A stretch of 64,000 nt of DNA from Alphaproteobacteria bacterium (GCA_028289425.1 JANQPL010000017.1:62001-126000); one strand, 5' to 3'; counted from the stretch's first letter, positions 1-10,156 are shown. Notes: generated by a model not told the origin, from the letters alone. Numbers and translations: made by a program.

Positions 1-348
1 AACCTCTCTAATAACGCCTTGATTGCGGTTGAAGACAGTTAGTCCCCCATTTGTGGAGCCTGTTACAAAAAACCAGAGAACCAAACCGGCGGCGATATAA
101 GGAAAAGCGGTTTCGTTGTCCATGCCGAACATCGAGCCATAGACGTAGCCCAACGCAACTGTCGTGATGCCAGTCCCCAACAATGACCAAAAGGGTCCTA
201 AGAGCGTGCCTCGAGATTGATTGAGGAAGTCGCGATATCCAAGAACCGTCCAAATGCGCCAAAGCTTCAATCCGGCCCAGAGATCGATGAGACCGCTCAT
301 GTAAAGCGCACGGTGATCGTTCGAATCGCAGATGTAGCTGTCTGTCAT
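1..348 (-). CDS. ABC-2 type polysaccharide export permease (Wzm-like), partial at window edge
   Basis: Own translation of the minus strand, absent from the ORF track because it runs off the edge: MTDSYICDSNDHRALYMSGLIDLWAGLKLWRIWTVLGYRDFLNQSRGTLLGPFWSLLGTGITTVALGYVYGSMFGMDNETAFPYIAAGLVLWFFVTGSTNGGLTVFNRNQGVIREV. LGPFW and the GLVLW..VTGSTNG pattern are typical of ABC-2 glycan exporters. The start could also be at 300. Confidence 0.85.
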   Translation of the reverse strand, partial: MTDSYICDSNDHRALYMSGLIDLWAGLKLWRIWTVLGYRDFLNQSRGTLLGPFWSLLGTGITTVALGYVYGSMFGMDNETAFPYIAAGLVLWFFVTGSTNGGLTVFNRNQGVIREV

Positions 349-865
349 TGCGGTGCCGGACTAACCCTCAGATGACGGAAGAACATGCACCGGACGCCCA
401 GCGCCACTCTTTTGATGGCGACGGATTTGTTGGTCGCGAAACAACGGAAGAGTGCGATAACACGAATCACCATTCAATCGGTCTTAAGCCCTCCAAAAGG
501 ACAATACAAGACGGTCGTTTTGTCTTTGGGGCGGTCAAGCAGTTATTTGATTGCGCACCGCTGCGTGCGGAGCGAAAAGTTTGAAAACGAAAAAGTACTG
601 ACGCGACTTGACTTATGCCGAATCACTCAAGAAATTTTTGACACACACAAAAAATTTGCGGCACATCATTCTTGTGGGCTCTTCAATGTATTGTAGCCGT
701 CCACATACACTGTAACGTTCGTAAGCTGGTTTGGCGCTATTGCTAATGTCTGCAGATGTAGTCTTCGGCGTTCATCACCTCTACAATTCAGGGCGCTTTT
801 GAGGCATTCGGCTATGGTGCCACCGCGTCTTCCAACTGAATGAACCATATGACAAAACACTCTTA

Positions 866-1906
866 TCAAAGGGGATTTTCGTATCGGCTTAGCATTGTTC
901 TGGCCTTGGCCAATTGCTGAGGCCGTGCACTGAATTGACTGGCGCCATTTGCTTGGCGGTCGATCCGATAAGTGTTTAGAAGGATCAGCGTCCACCTCAA
1001 AACGTAGAGTGGCAGCAGTCTCTCTAAACGGTCGAGGAATGCCGAGGTGGGGGAAAGTTCGGTGGCGATTGCCTCTACGACCTTAAGCTTATCATGGCGC
1101 GTCAGGGACATTGCAGGATGCAATAGAAAATCTGCCACCAGCTTTACCGGGTCGTCCCAGCCAAAATATTCAAAATCGAAAAACCGAAGTCGACCGTCCG
1201 CCTGCCGAAGTGCATTGTGAAACCCAAAGTCGGCTGCCACCAAACGTCTGTGTTTCAGTGGTAAATCGGTTGCTTGGCCGTCAAGGTCGTTGTTGGATAA
1301 ACACCAATGTTCTAAACGTGGTAAGAAGCTCTGCTCCAGAAACACCTCAAGTTCTGCGTCGGTTATAAACATATTCAGCCGATTTTGAATCTGTACTAGT
1401 ATCCGGCTTTCTGACAGACAGGCCTCCACGTCGGTTCCAAAAGATTCTTGACTGGCGTTTTCCGAGCTTTTGAAAACCGATGCCACAAACGTCAGGGCCT
1501 GGGCCAAATCAGAGTCTGAGTGACGTGATATCCGTACGCCATCGATCCATTCCATCACCAATATCTGGCGGGCATCATCTCGGTGGTGGGGCCGGGGGGC
1601 TGACGATATTCCTTCGGACTGTAGAAACGACAGTGCACACCATTCTGCGTCGAGGCGGTTGCGGCGATTGTCGAAGTGCGGCGGAAACAGCTTCACGGCC
1701 ACCGTCTGTTTGTCGGTTATGGCCTTGTAAACACTACTGTTGGCGCCTGCACCGATCATCTGGAACTCGCGCAATGGTGCGTGCAAAATCGCTTCCGCTG
1801 CAGATCTTGCTTCCTCGAGAATGCGTGCGGCGGACCGATCCACATCACTGAAAATTTCTGAATTCGGATTGGTCGCGTTGGCCACTGGGTGGACCTCAGG
1901 CCGCAT
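866..1906 (-). CDS. APH/choline-kinase-like phosphotransferase
   Basis: IGAGANSSVYKA, VAVKLF, VMEWIDG and ADFGFHNAL...FFDFEYFGWDDP kinase-type motifs. Confidence 0.8.
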   Translation of the reverse strand: MRPEVHPVANATNPNSEIFSDVDRSAARILEEARSAAEAILHAPLREFQMIGAGANSSVYKAITDKQTVAVKLFPPHFDNRRNRLDAEWCALSFLQSEGISSAPRPHHRDDARQILVMEWIDGVRISRHSDSDLAQALTFVASVFKSSENASQESFGTDVEACLSESRILVQIQNRLNMFITDAELEVFLEQSFLPRLEHWCLSNNDLDGQATDLPLKHRRLVAADFGFHNALRQADGRLRFFDFEYFGWDDPVKLVADFLLHPAMSLTRHDKLKVVEAIATELSPTSAFLDRLERLLPLYVLRWTLILLNTYRIDRQANGASQFSARPQQLAKARTMLSRYENPL

Positions 1907-3845
1907 CCACTTGTTTCCGGTCTGAATCTCCCGAGTCGCTTTTGGCAGGCAAAGCGACGGACGTGTCTCGGTCTACACGGCGCTTTTGCTCAACGGATGG
2001 AGAGACTCGGTAGCCTGGTAAGCTTACGCCCAGGTAATCGCCTATGGGGAAATACAAGTCGCTGGGGCTTTCTTCAAGGGTTCTAGCGGTTGTTTCCGCG
2101 AACGCGGCAAATGAAAGTTGCTCCGGCGTTTCCGGAAGGTCGCCATTTTCAAGCCAAGAGATCATGTCCTTCACAGCTAAGAGAATCTCCTTTGGCTCTG
2201 CGTTTTCTAGACGGATGCGGGCTTGCTCGAACTGGTGGTTATTGTCGAAGTGATAACACCCCAATTCCATTGCCTCTTCCAACGTCAATTGTCGCTCACC
2301 GCCATCGTCCGAGTGCTTGCGGAAGTACTTCTTAAAGCATGCCAGCTCTTGCGTAGACGGCAGCAATGTGTAGTGCAAGACCGCATTTATTGACAAGATT
2401 GGCACGCCAAATGCACGGGCGTAGGAACAGGGACCCGACTGGCACCCAATCATAAATCGCGCTTTAGAGATCAGATACGAATCCAATTCATGAGAATAAT
2501 TGTCTAGAAACGGCAGCTCAAAGTAGTCGTCGCGATTGACCCGCAGTTTGGGCATCCGCCTGTCGCCGATGCGAATGACTTGGTATCCGGCATTCAACAA
2601 ATATTCGACCGCCCCCTTATACGCATCAATGTTAGCGTCACGGTAAGACTGTGCCGCAATGCGATGATAACCGCTATCTCTTGCGTGAAGAACGACCAAT
2701 GGTCTCGCAATATCTATTCCCTCTATCGCGCAAAACGATTCCGCAATTTCCTTGAATTCGGGAGGGGGCTGAAAGTGCCAATTATTGTGGGCAAATGGAT
2801 CGTCATGGCATCGTGTCTTGTGGCATGATTGTCTCAACAATTGCCGATAATGGTTTGCAAACATTGTTACATTGCCCAGCTTCATGGATTCGAAGGCCAT
2901 CCACGAAAGATTGAGCAGCAAATCTGACTCTGTCTCTACATAGGTCGCGTATTGTTCGACAATTTCCAGACACGTGGCTGAAGCCGGTCGGTAACTTGCG
3001 CGCGGTGGACCGATCAAAATGATCTTGTCAAAGTTATCCTTCTGTTGCGCGATAAAGTGATATGGGTCGAGGATTGCGTGACCAAGCGCCTCTGTCGATG
3101 AGAAGAACATGACAGCGACCTTCAAATCACGGCCCAGTTTTCGCTCTTCATACTCGAGAAGGGGCGTGATTGTATGGTCAACCTGAAGAAAGATGGTGCG
3201 GATGAGCCGGTCTCGGTCTGCTTCGGTAAATCCCCGTTTATTGTCGGGTACAATGAGATACTGCCTTGCGAAATACTCCATCGCCTTGGCGCGCTCGTCT
3301 AAAATACTGGCAGCAAAAGCGGCTTTCAGAAAATCCAGGCGAAACCTCAAGGCTTCCGAATCATGGGTTTTTGCGAAATCAATTGCCTGAATCACGTCGC
3401 GATAGTCGGCAAGCTCATAGCTCACATTTGCAAAGGTTTGCATGACACTAGAGTGCTTTTGAGCGCTGGTCATCAACCTAGCGGCGTGAGGCTGCCTTAG
3501 AATTGATTGCGCCTCTCTAAGTCTTCCGGCCGACGATAAGGCCAATAGCAGTGTATCTAGCGCCGCATCACTGCGGGTGCCGTCGTAAACCGCTTTCGCA
3601 GTTTGCGGCATAGCATTCTTGCATTGCGCTTTGTGCAAAAGTTTGCCCAACTTGTCTATTAGCATGCGCCTTTCCATCGGCGGCATTTTTGACGCTACGC
3701 GGACAGTTAGACTCTGGACAAATCCATGTCTGACGAAATGAGGAATCAATCTCCGCGCAATTCGATTTGTGCGTAGCCGGCGCGCAACTTTCGCAAGAAT
3801 GGCCCATATTCTATCGGCAGCCATGGATGTCAAAGACATGCTCAC
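1896..3845 (-). CDS. TIGR04372-like glycosyltransferase with N-terminal helical repeat region
   Basis: PLVVLHARDSGYHRIAAQSYRDANIDAYKGAVEYLLNAGYQVIRIGDRRMPKL ... FMIGCQSGPCSYARAFGVPILSINA matches the remembered family pattern. Confidence 0.7.
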   Translation of the reverse strand: MSMSLTSMAADRIWAILAKVARRLRTNRIARRLIPHFVRHGFVQSLTVRVASKMPPMERRMLIDKLGKLLHKAQCKNAMPQTAKAVYDGTRSDAALDTLLLALSSAGRLREAQSILRQPHAARLMTSAQKHSSVMQTFANVSYELADYRDVIQAIDFAKTHDSEALRFRLDFLKAAFAASILDERAKAMEYFARQYLIVPDNKRGFTEADRDRLIRTIFLQVDHTITPLLEYEERKLGRDLKVAVMFFSSTEALGHAILDPYHFIAQQKDNFDKIILIGPPRASYRPASATCLEIVEQYATYVETESDLLLNLSWMAFESMKLGNVTMFANHYRQLLRQSCHKTRCHDDPFAHNNWHFQPPPEFKEIAESFCAIEGIDIARPLVVLHARDSGYHRIAAQSYRDANIDAYKGAVEYLLNAGYQVIRIGDRRMPKLRVNRDDYFELPFLDNYSHELDSYLISKARFMIGCQSGPCSYARAFGVPILSINAVLHYTLLPSTQELACFKKYFRKHSDDGGERQLTLEEAMELGCYHFDNNHQFEQARIRLENAEPKEILLAVKDMISWLENGDLPETPEQLSFAAFAETTARTLEESPSDLYFPIGDYLGVSLPGYRVSPSVEQKRRVDRDTSVALPAKSDSGDSDRKQVDAA

Positions 3846-3985
3846 AGAAGGTGTGTTGATTCGGTTTTAATAAGTTTAGTCCGTTTCGGGCTCGGCACTC
3901 GGAGATTTCGAGAAAACGACATTGCCAACTCCTGGTTAGGTTACATACTCACCTAAAGCTATATGACGTGATTCGGTGACCGATT

Positions 3986-5023
3986 ATGAACAGTCTGACC
4001 GCGATGCCTCCGGTTATCGGAATAGACGTTGGGTCGGAGTCGCGATCATCAGCACGCAAAGGACATGGCCGCCACGTAACCGTTTCCGTGGTCCTGCCAA
4101 ACTTCAACCACGCATCGGAGCTTGAAAGCTCAATCCCGGCTTTGTTGGAACAGACGGATCAGCCGGAAGAAATCATTGTGGTCGACGACGGATCAACGGA
4201 TGGCAGCGTCGAATTGTTGCAATCTTATGCGCGCCGAGCGCCCCATCTGAAAATTAGGCGTCACCAGGCAAACCGGGGTGTTGAGGCGGCCATTTCGACG
4301 GGTCTTGAGGCCGCAGCCGGCAACTACATCATTTTGGCAAGCGCCGATGAGCTTGTGCATCCGGAACTGTGTGCGTCGCTGCGCCAGGCGATCGAACAAT
4401 TTCCTAACGCGCGGATGGCGTTTGCTCGGTTTGGGGAATGGAACGCTCAGAATGGTCAGGCACGCTCACTAAATCCCCGTGATCCGCGTGAAATGTGGTA
4501 TGTCCGAGGCGATCAGCCAGAATTTGTGTCAAGTCAAGATTTCATTGAGCACCTCTCGCGGAGATTCGTGTGCTTAAGTGCGAACGCGGCAATCATAGAG
4601 CGGCGGGCATTGCTCGAAGTGGGCGGTTTTGATCCAGCTCTAAAATGGCACAGCGACTGGTTTGCCATGTATGCGTTGGCATTTAGATACGGTTTTGTCG
4701 CCGTTCCAAAGTCCCTGGCTCTTTTCCGGCTGTCTAACGATTCCTATTCGGCAAGGGGTATGAAGGTCCTCAAAAAACAGTCGGAAGTTGCCCTGAACAT
4801 TCAGCGAAAAATACATGCGGCAGAGTTTCAGGATGTTCGCAAGTGTCTGCAGCGCGCGCCGGCGGCAATGTCGACGTTTATGAGGGCGACGCTACTCACG
4901 CTGCCGTGGCATCCAAGGTACTATCCAATGTTGGCACGCATACTGATTTGGTGGTCGGGGGAGGTGGTTGCCGGCCGCAGACCCAAATTCTGGTCGGCCT
5001 TTCTCGGTCGAGAACAAGCTTGA
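3986..5023 (+). CDS. Glycosyltransferase family 2
   Basis: VSVVLPNFNHASELESSIPALLEQTDQPEEIIVVDDGSTDGS N-terminus of the GT-A fold. Confidence 0.9.
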   Translation: MNSLTAMPPVIGIDVGSESRSSARKGHGRHVTVSVVLPNFNHASELESSIPALLEQTDQPEEIIVVDDGSTDGSVELLQSYARRAPHLKIRRHQANRGVEAAISTGLEAAAGNYIILASADELVHPELCASLRQAIEQFPNARMAFARFGEWNAQNGQARSLNPRDPREMWYVRGDQPEFVSSQDFIEHLSRRFVCLSANAAIIERRALLEVGGFDPALKWHSDWFAMYALAFRYGFVAVPKSLALFRLSNDSYSARGMKVLKKQSEVALNIQRKIHAAEFQDVRKCLQRAPAAMSTFMRATLLTLPWHPRYYPMLARILIWWSGEVVAGRRPKFWSAFLGREQA

Positions 5024-5117
5024 GCGGCAGCATGAGAACCGCGACATCCGTAGACGATGTGATGAGACTCTTTCGCGGCGAAATGTCCGCCCAAAATCAA
5101 AGCGGGAGCAGGATTTC

Positions 5118-6365
5118 ATGACCGGCTGCATTCTTTGCGACTCTCGGTCAGTGGAAAAAGTGCTTGATGTCGGGGAACAGCCGATCTCCACCCACTTCAC
5201 ACGCGCTCCAAAGGAACATGTGCCGCTGTTTGGACTGTCGCTGGCGGTCTGCCATGATTGCGGGGCGATCCAACTGGAAAACCCGATCTCCTTCGATCAG
5301 CTGGTGCCGCCCTATGACTGGATAAGTTACCGGGAACCCGAAGACCATTTGGATCGCCTGGTTGAGCAGCTTACAGAGCTGCCGGGTGTCTCAGAACGGT
5401 CCAGTGTTCTAGGGATTTCCACAAAGGATCGAAGCGCCGTTGATCGCTTCAAGAGCCATGGATTTGAACGGACGCATACTTTGGATGTGCACCGCGACTT
5501 GGGGGCTTGCAACAGCAACGCCAATTTTGAGAGTGCTCATGGTCTGATGAGCGTTGATCGTTCTGAGCGCCTCGTTGAACGGCATGGCACGGCGGATGTT
5601 GTCATTGCGCGACATATCTTCGAACACGCTGAGAAGCCGAAGCGGTTCTTACAGGCGCTTGAATCGATGATAGCCGATGGCGGCTATTTGGTGATTGAGG
5701 TGCCCGATTGCGCTTCGAACCTTGATAAGCTTGACTACACAATGGTGTGGGAAGAACACACACTTTACCTAACGGCGCAACACCTACCGTTCATATTTTC
5801 CGGTTCGGCATTTTCGTTTGTCGATCAGTTTTCTTATCCCTATCCCTTTGAAGATGTGCTGGTGTTGATTGGGCAAAAAAGATCCGAAGATCAAAATTGC
5901 TTCGATCTAGATGAATCGGCATCTATTGCATCGAACATTGCGCTCGCCCGTCGATTTGGCGACATGTTTGATCGGCGTACCGAGCAAGTTTTTGGGAAGT
6001 GTCGTGAGCTTTCACAAGATGGTCGAAAACTCGCAGCCTATGGGGCCGGTCATTTGACGTCTGCCTTCATAAACATTCACGGACTGACCGAATTTTTTGC
6101 CGCCGTCATTGATGATACGCCGGAAAAGCAAGGCCTGTTCCTGCCGAAGAACGGACTGCCAATACGAAGCAGGGAATATTTGAATACGGACACCATATCC
6201 GCTTGTCTGCTTGGATTGTCTCCGGCAATCGAGGAAAAGGTGATCGCAAACAACCAACAATTCGTTTCCAATGGCGGCGTGTTCCAGTCCATGTTTGCCG
6301 ACAGCGGGAGATCGTTTCTGAAGGCCTTTGATACCGCACGAAAAGAAGTTGCGTTCGTTCAGTGA
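5118..6365 (+). CDS. Zn-finger class I SAM C-methyltransferase family protein
   Basis: MTGCILCDSRSV...CHDCGAIQLENP (CxxC...CxxC), methyltransferase core, C-terminal KLAAYGAGHLTSAFI...AVIDDTPEKQGLFLP domain. The ORF track start at 4968 overlaps the upstream gene; ATG 5118 is preferred. Confidence 0.8.
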   Translation: MTGCILCDSRSVEKVLDVGEQPISTHFTRAPKEHVPLFGLSLAVCHDCGAIQLENPISFDQLVPPYDWISYREPEDHLDRLVEQLTELPGVSERSSVLGISTKDRSAVDRFKSHGFERTHTLDVHRDLGACNSNANFESAHGLMSVDRSERLVERHGTADVVIARHIFEHAEKPKRFLQALESMIADGGYLVIEVPDCASNLDKLDYTMVWEEHTLYLTAQHLPFIFSGSAFSFVDQFSYPYPFEDVLVLIGQKRSEDQNCFDLDESASIASNIALARRFGDMFDRRTEQVFGKCRELSQDGRKLAAYGAGHLTSAFINIHGLTEFFAAVIDDTPEKQGLFLPKNGLPIRSREYLNTDTISACLLGLSPAIEEKVIANNQQFVSNGGVFQSMFADSGRSFLKAFDTARKEVAFVQ

Positions 6366-7322
6366 GTGGCGGGAGAAGAAGTTGCACGAGCGATCGATAA
6401 ACAGCGAGGTTCTCTAGTGGGACATAATATCGGCACCATCCATGAAATTGAACGCTTACGGACGGACGTGCTCGATCATCAGTCGCCCGCCCTTTTTGAT
6501 TTGGGGTCGCAGGACGTTTTCTTCTCAACGCAAGAAGAAATTGACCGAATGTGTGCACTAATTGCCGACCGTGGCGGCGATACCGGACGATTCTTGTCGG
6601 AGGTTGGTGAACGTGTTCCTGCTAGCTGTCCCGCGGGGGTCGTGTTCGCCAATCTTGGCTACGAATATGCGTGTTGCGACGTAGATCGACGGCCGGGCAC
6701 GGTCTATCTTGATTTTAACGCCTTGCCGGATGTGGGGCATTTGTTCGGGAAGTTTGATTTTGTGGTGAATTCGGGCACAACAGAACACGTGCTCAGTTCG
6801 GCGCACGCTTTCTTTTATATGCACAATTTGGCCACCGTTGGCGGCATTCTGTACAACAACGTCCCAATGTTCGGTATGGGAAATCACGGCATCATCAATC
6901 ACACACCGAAGTTTTGGCACACACTGCATTGGATGAATCAGTATCAGCTCATAGAAGCCCAAATAAGCAGGTCAGACGAAGCGACCCTTGATAGGTCTGC
7001 GGTGTTTGGGGACCATTTGAAGAAATTTAACGGTCTGGAAGAGTTGTCCGATATCTCTTGTATGGCGAAGGTGATCTTTCGGAAACACAAGGACACGATG
7101 TTTATTCCGCCTATGGACGCCGTGATTGATCCGGCGGACGATGGCAGCGCGCTAGGCGTTATCCTGGCTGGTTCTCTAAGGACATTTGTTTTGGCCAATC
7201 TCATGACCGCCCAAACAGCATTGACCGGGGTGAATCAGTTTCTTGAGTACAATGCAAAGCCGTATAGGTTCCAACCCGGTGAATGCGACGACCTGTTCGC
7301 CTCACAAAGAGGTGCTGGGTAG
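6366..7322 (+). CDS. Methyltransferase-like protein of the glycan cluster
   Basis: ALFDLGSQDVFF, CCDVD, FDFVVNSGTTEHVLSSAHAFFYMHNLATVGGILYNNVP resemble SAM-methyltransferase motifs; GTG start directly downstream of the previous gene. Confidence 0.55.
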   Translation: MAGEEVARAIDKQRGSLVGHNIGTIHEIERLRTDVLDHQSPALFDLGSQDVFFSTQEEIDRMCALIADRGGDTGRFLSEVGERVPASCPAGVVFANLGYEYACCDVDRRPGTVYLDFNALPDVGHLFGKFDFVVNSGTTEHVLSSAHAFFYMHNLATVGGILYNNVPMFGMGNHGIINHTPKFWHTLHWMNQYQLIEAQISRSDEATLDRSAVFGDHLKKFNGLEELSDISCMAKVIFRKHKDTMFIPPMDAVIDPADDGSALGVILAGSLRTFVLANLMTAQTALTGVNQFLEYNAKPYRFQPGECDDLFASQRGAG

Positions 7323-7399
7323 TTCTTGGCAAAAGGCTGGAGCATTGAGCAAAGACCTGGCGTGCCATAGGTCAGGAAGAGATAGGATTAAGATCTACA

Positions 7400-8632
7400 A
7401 TGAACAGTTACAGTCGCTTGTTTCGCCGGTCCGCACCTGGCTATAGCCAACTCGAGTCTGAGCTGCAGTCGTACAGGCATGCGTTTGAAACGACATCAGT
7501 TGACCGTGATCGCCTGCAGGGGGAGCTAAACAGGGCGAAAGAGAGGGTGGAAGTCGAACGTTTGGCATGGGCGGCATTTGTTTGGTTGAACGAAGCCAAA
7601 TTTTCGCCTCAAGAGATAGGCCAGCGATTGATAGCTCTCGAAAAAGCGTCGTTGCGGTCGGAATCGGCAAGCGTCGAAGAGGCTTTGTCCAGAGCATCCG
7701 ATGGATTGATACTTCTAGCCGACGATATATTGAGAGACTACTGGTCAAGCGAACTGGGCTTGGAGTTGGTGAAATCTGCCTTGAAACTTGACGATAGGTT
7801 CCGCGGCGTACGGCATTGCCTAAACGTGTATTTCGCCCGCAGCAACCTAGATCATGAATATGCAAACTACCTCTCCAAAGGTGTGGAAGAAAATCTATGG
7901 CCGGAAGTGGGGGCAAGAAGCGCTCAGAGGGCTGCAAAGGAGCGAAATCTCCCACCTGTTCTGCTCGCAACACTGCCCAAGTCGGGAAGCGTTTTCCTTT
8001 GGACCACTTTGCAGAAATCTCTGAACATGCCTCACTTTGGAATTGCGTTGTCATCCGGCAAGGGACCAACACAGGAAATGGTGGTGCCGAAACTTGCCGA
8101 AGTGTTTTCAGAGGGGGGATTCGTTACCATCGGCCACATCGAGCCCTCGGATGAGAACGTCAACATACTGAAGAAAAACGGTCTCAAGAGATTGATCGTA
8201 CATTTCCGCGATCCGAGGCAAGCGGCGGTTTCTTGGTGGTACTACAACACGAAGATCGGTATGCGTCGAGATACCTGGCACAATCATTCCGACGTCGAAG
8301 CGTGGCTTTGGGAGAATTTTGTGAAACCGGCCGCGCAATGGATAAACGGCTGGTTGAACCGAGCTGACCATGATCCCGATCTGGACATTTTCGTATCGAC
8401 GCAGGAAAGCATGGCGGGTCACGAAACAGACCATGTGGAAAAGATCGTGGATTTTCTAGGCATCCCTAGAGACCAATTAGACTTGGAGATTGCCGAGAAG
8501 TCGGAAGAGATGCATTTCAGGAAAGGTGACAAGAACGAATGGCTCACCTTTTTTTCAGACGATTTTAAGCGGCGTTCCCTTTCGGTAATTCCGAACGAAC
8601 TAGCGGCGAGATTCGGTTGGCATCAAATCTGA
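7400..8632 (+). CDS. Sulfotransferase-domain protein
   Basis: LLATLPKSGSVFLWTTLQKSL (5'-PSB loop), LIVHFRDPRQAAVSWW (3'-PB-like), coiled-coil N-terminus. Confidence 0.75.
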   Translation: MNSYSRLFRRSAPGYSQLESELQSYRHAFETTSVDRDRLQGELNRAKERVEVERLAWAAFVWLNEAKFSPQEIGQRLIALEKASLRSESASVEEALSRASDGLILLADDILRDYWSSELGLELVKSALKLDDRFRGVRHCLNVYFARSNLDHEYANYLSKGVEENLWPEVGARSAQRAAKERNLPPVLLATLPKSGSVFLWTTLQKSLNMPHFGIALSSGKGPTQEMVVPKLAEVFSEGGFVTIGHIEPSDENVNILKKNGLKRLIVHFRDPRQAAVSWWYYNTKIGMRRDTWHNHSDVEAWLWENFVKPAAQWINGWLNRADHDPDLDIFVSTQESMAGHETDHVEKIVDFLGIPRDQLDLEIAEKSEEMHFRKGDKNEWLTFFSDDFKRRSLSVIPNELAARFGWHQI

Positions 8633-10156
8633 GGCGGATGCCTCAAAAATGCGCTGGTACTCTGCAACATAATTTGGATTGTCAGGGCACATATTCTTTG
8701 CCGTTTCAATCAGGATGCGTGATCGTTCGACATGGCCAGACCGGTGCATGAGCCTGGCGAGCTGAAAATGGCCCTCCCCAAACGATGGTGTGAATTTGAC
8801 AAGAGCCTCGAACGCATTGGTTGCCTCCGCGATACCTGCGTCTCCCTTCGACAGGGCCGCTAACCCCAGTCGATAGACATCGTCGCGATGTTGAACTGTC
8901 CCGTCAAACTCAAACCAATCGGGGCTGACAATTGCTGCCTGTTCTTCGAGATAGGCTTCGAAGACTGGGCCCAATACTCTGATTGCCGCGGCATTTTGGA
9001 TGCCCGGCTCAAATCCCGTAAAGATCTTATTGATATGGCGGCCCATGCATGTCTTGCATTGACCATGAGCGTATTTTTGCGTGAGGATCTCCTCATTGGT
9101 TGTGTGCAGAAAGTCGTCGGCAATGACCGAATCCGGACCGTAGGTTGCGCAGCAGAGGGACACGGAACCGTCGAAGTTAATCGTGGTTCTTCGTTCACGA
9201 AATTGGCAATCGCTTGTCGGTCCAGCTGCCTGCGCATACAGGGAAAGTGTTTCGTCGACGCCGATGACGAGGTTGTCAAGCAAATCCTCCTCGACTGCCC
9301 CGGGTGTGCCATCTAATACATCAATGACTTTTTCCACAGGCATGATTGTTGCGAGAACAGGGGCAAACAAAAAACCAAGTTCGTCGCACAACGATCGGAT
9401 GGCCAAAAAATCGTCTGGGAAATTTGATCTGTAAACGTGAAATCCAACCTGGACGATCATCTCAGACTCGTATCTGTCCATGAACTCACGTAGCCGATAC
9501 ATGTTGGCCTTAACGGCGTTTATGTTTCCGAGCCGGTGCGTCATCCCATAGGTCTGGTTCCGTGATCCGGAAAGAGAGATTCGGAAATAGTCCGGCGATT
9601 CTCGGACCACATTCTTAAGGTCAGGAAACACATTTAGATTGCTTGATATCCCAACGACGAATTGCCGTTCTTTTGCCAGTCTCACCAGTTCCGACAGATT
9701 CCTGTGCAAACCGGGCTCTCCCCAATTGTACAGATCGACGGCGAGACGGGCACCGTGTGGCTGATCACTTCGAATCTTGGCTAGTGTTTCCTTAAATTTG
9801 GTCACAGTCATCACGCCTTTGGGCATGAGCTGCGCCATGTTTCCAACCGCGCAGGATGGGCATTTCAGATTGCAACTGCCGACAACGTCTACAAAGTAGT
9901 AGTGGTCCGACACGTGAATTTTGTTTAGTGCATGAGTTAGTTCACGTTGTTTCGCGAGATCGATGGCCGGCAAAGCGCTGTCGTGCGCTTTGCGCCGGTT
10001 CGCTTGACGCAGTAATTCTCGAATCCGCCCTAGTTCGACCGTCAGCTTTTCGTTCTGTTGGAGAGCCTCCCTCAAACGTTGTTCATCCGTCTCATCTCGT
10101 TGTCTCGGTTTCGCAGGCGCGAAGGATCGAACCGGCGGATCTTGTTCAGGCTTCAT
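8600..10156 (-). CDS. Radical SAM/SPASM-type protein with C-terminal TPR-like tail
   Basis: VVGSCNLKCPSCAVG (CX3CX2C), INFDGSVSLCCATYG ... CKTCMGRH SPASM-like cysteines. Confidence 0.85.
   Translation of the reverse strand: MKPEQDPPVRSFAPAKPRQRDETDEQRLREALQQNEKLTVELGRIRELLRQANRRKAHDSALPAIDLAKQRELTHALNKIHVSDHYYFVDVVGSCNLKCPSCAVGNMAQLMPKGVMTVTKFKETLAKIRSDQPHGARLAVDLYNWGEPGLHRNLSELVRLAKERQFVVGISSNLNVFPDLKNVVRESPDYFRISLSGSRNQTYGMTHRLGNINAVKANMYRLREFMDRYESEMIVQVGFHVYRSNFPDDFLAIRSLCDELGFLFAPVLATIMPVEKVIDVLDGTPGAVEEDLLDNLVIGVDETLSLYAQAAGPTSDCQFRERRTTINFDGSVSLCCATYGPDSVIADDFLHTTNEEILTQKYAHGQCKTCMGRHINKIFTGFEPGIQNAAAIRVLGPVFEAYLEEQAAIVSPDWFEFDGTVQHRDDVYRLGLAALSKGDAGIAEATNAFEALVKFTPSFGEGHFQLARLMHRSGHVERSRILIETAKNMCPDNPNYVAEYQRIFEASASDLMPTESRR

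Noticed and set aside
348-696. Small + strand ORFs (348-584, 385-696) in the 349-865 intergenic region
   Set aside because: No Shine-Dalgarno, no recognisable domain; more likely promoter region for the left-edge permease gene.
7395-8072. 225-aa minus ORF under the sulfotransferase gene
   Set aside because: Low-complexity, proline/serine-rich shadow ORF; the + strand has motif support.
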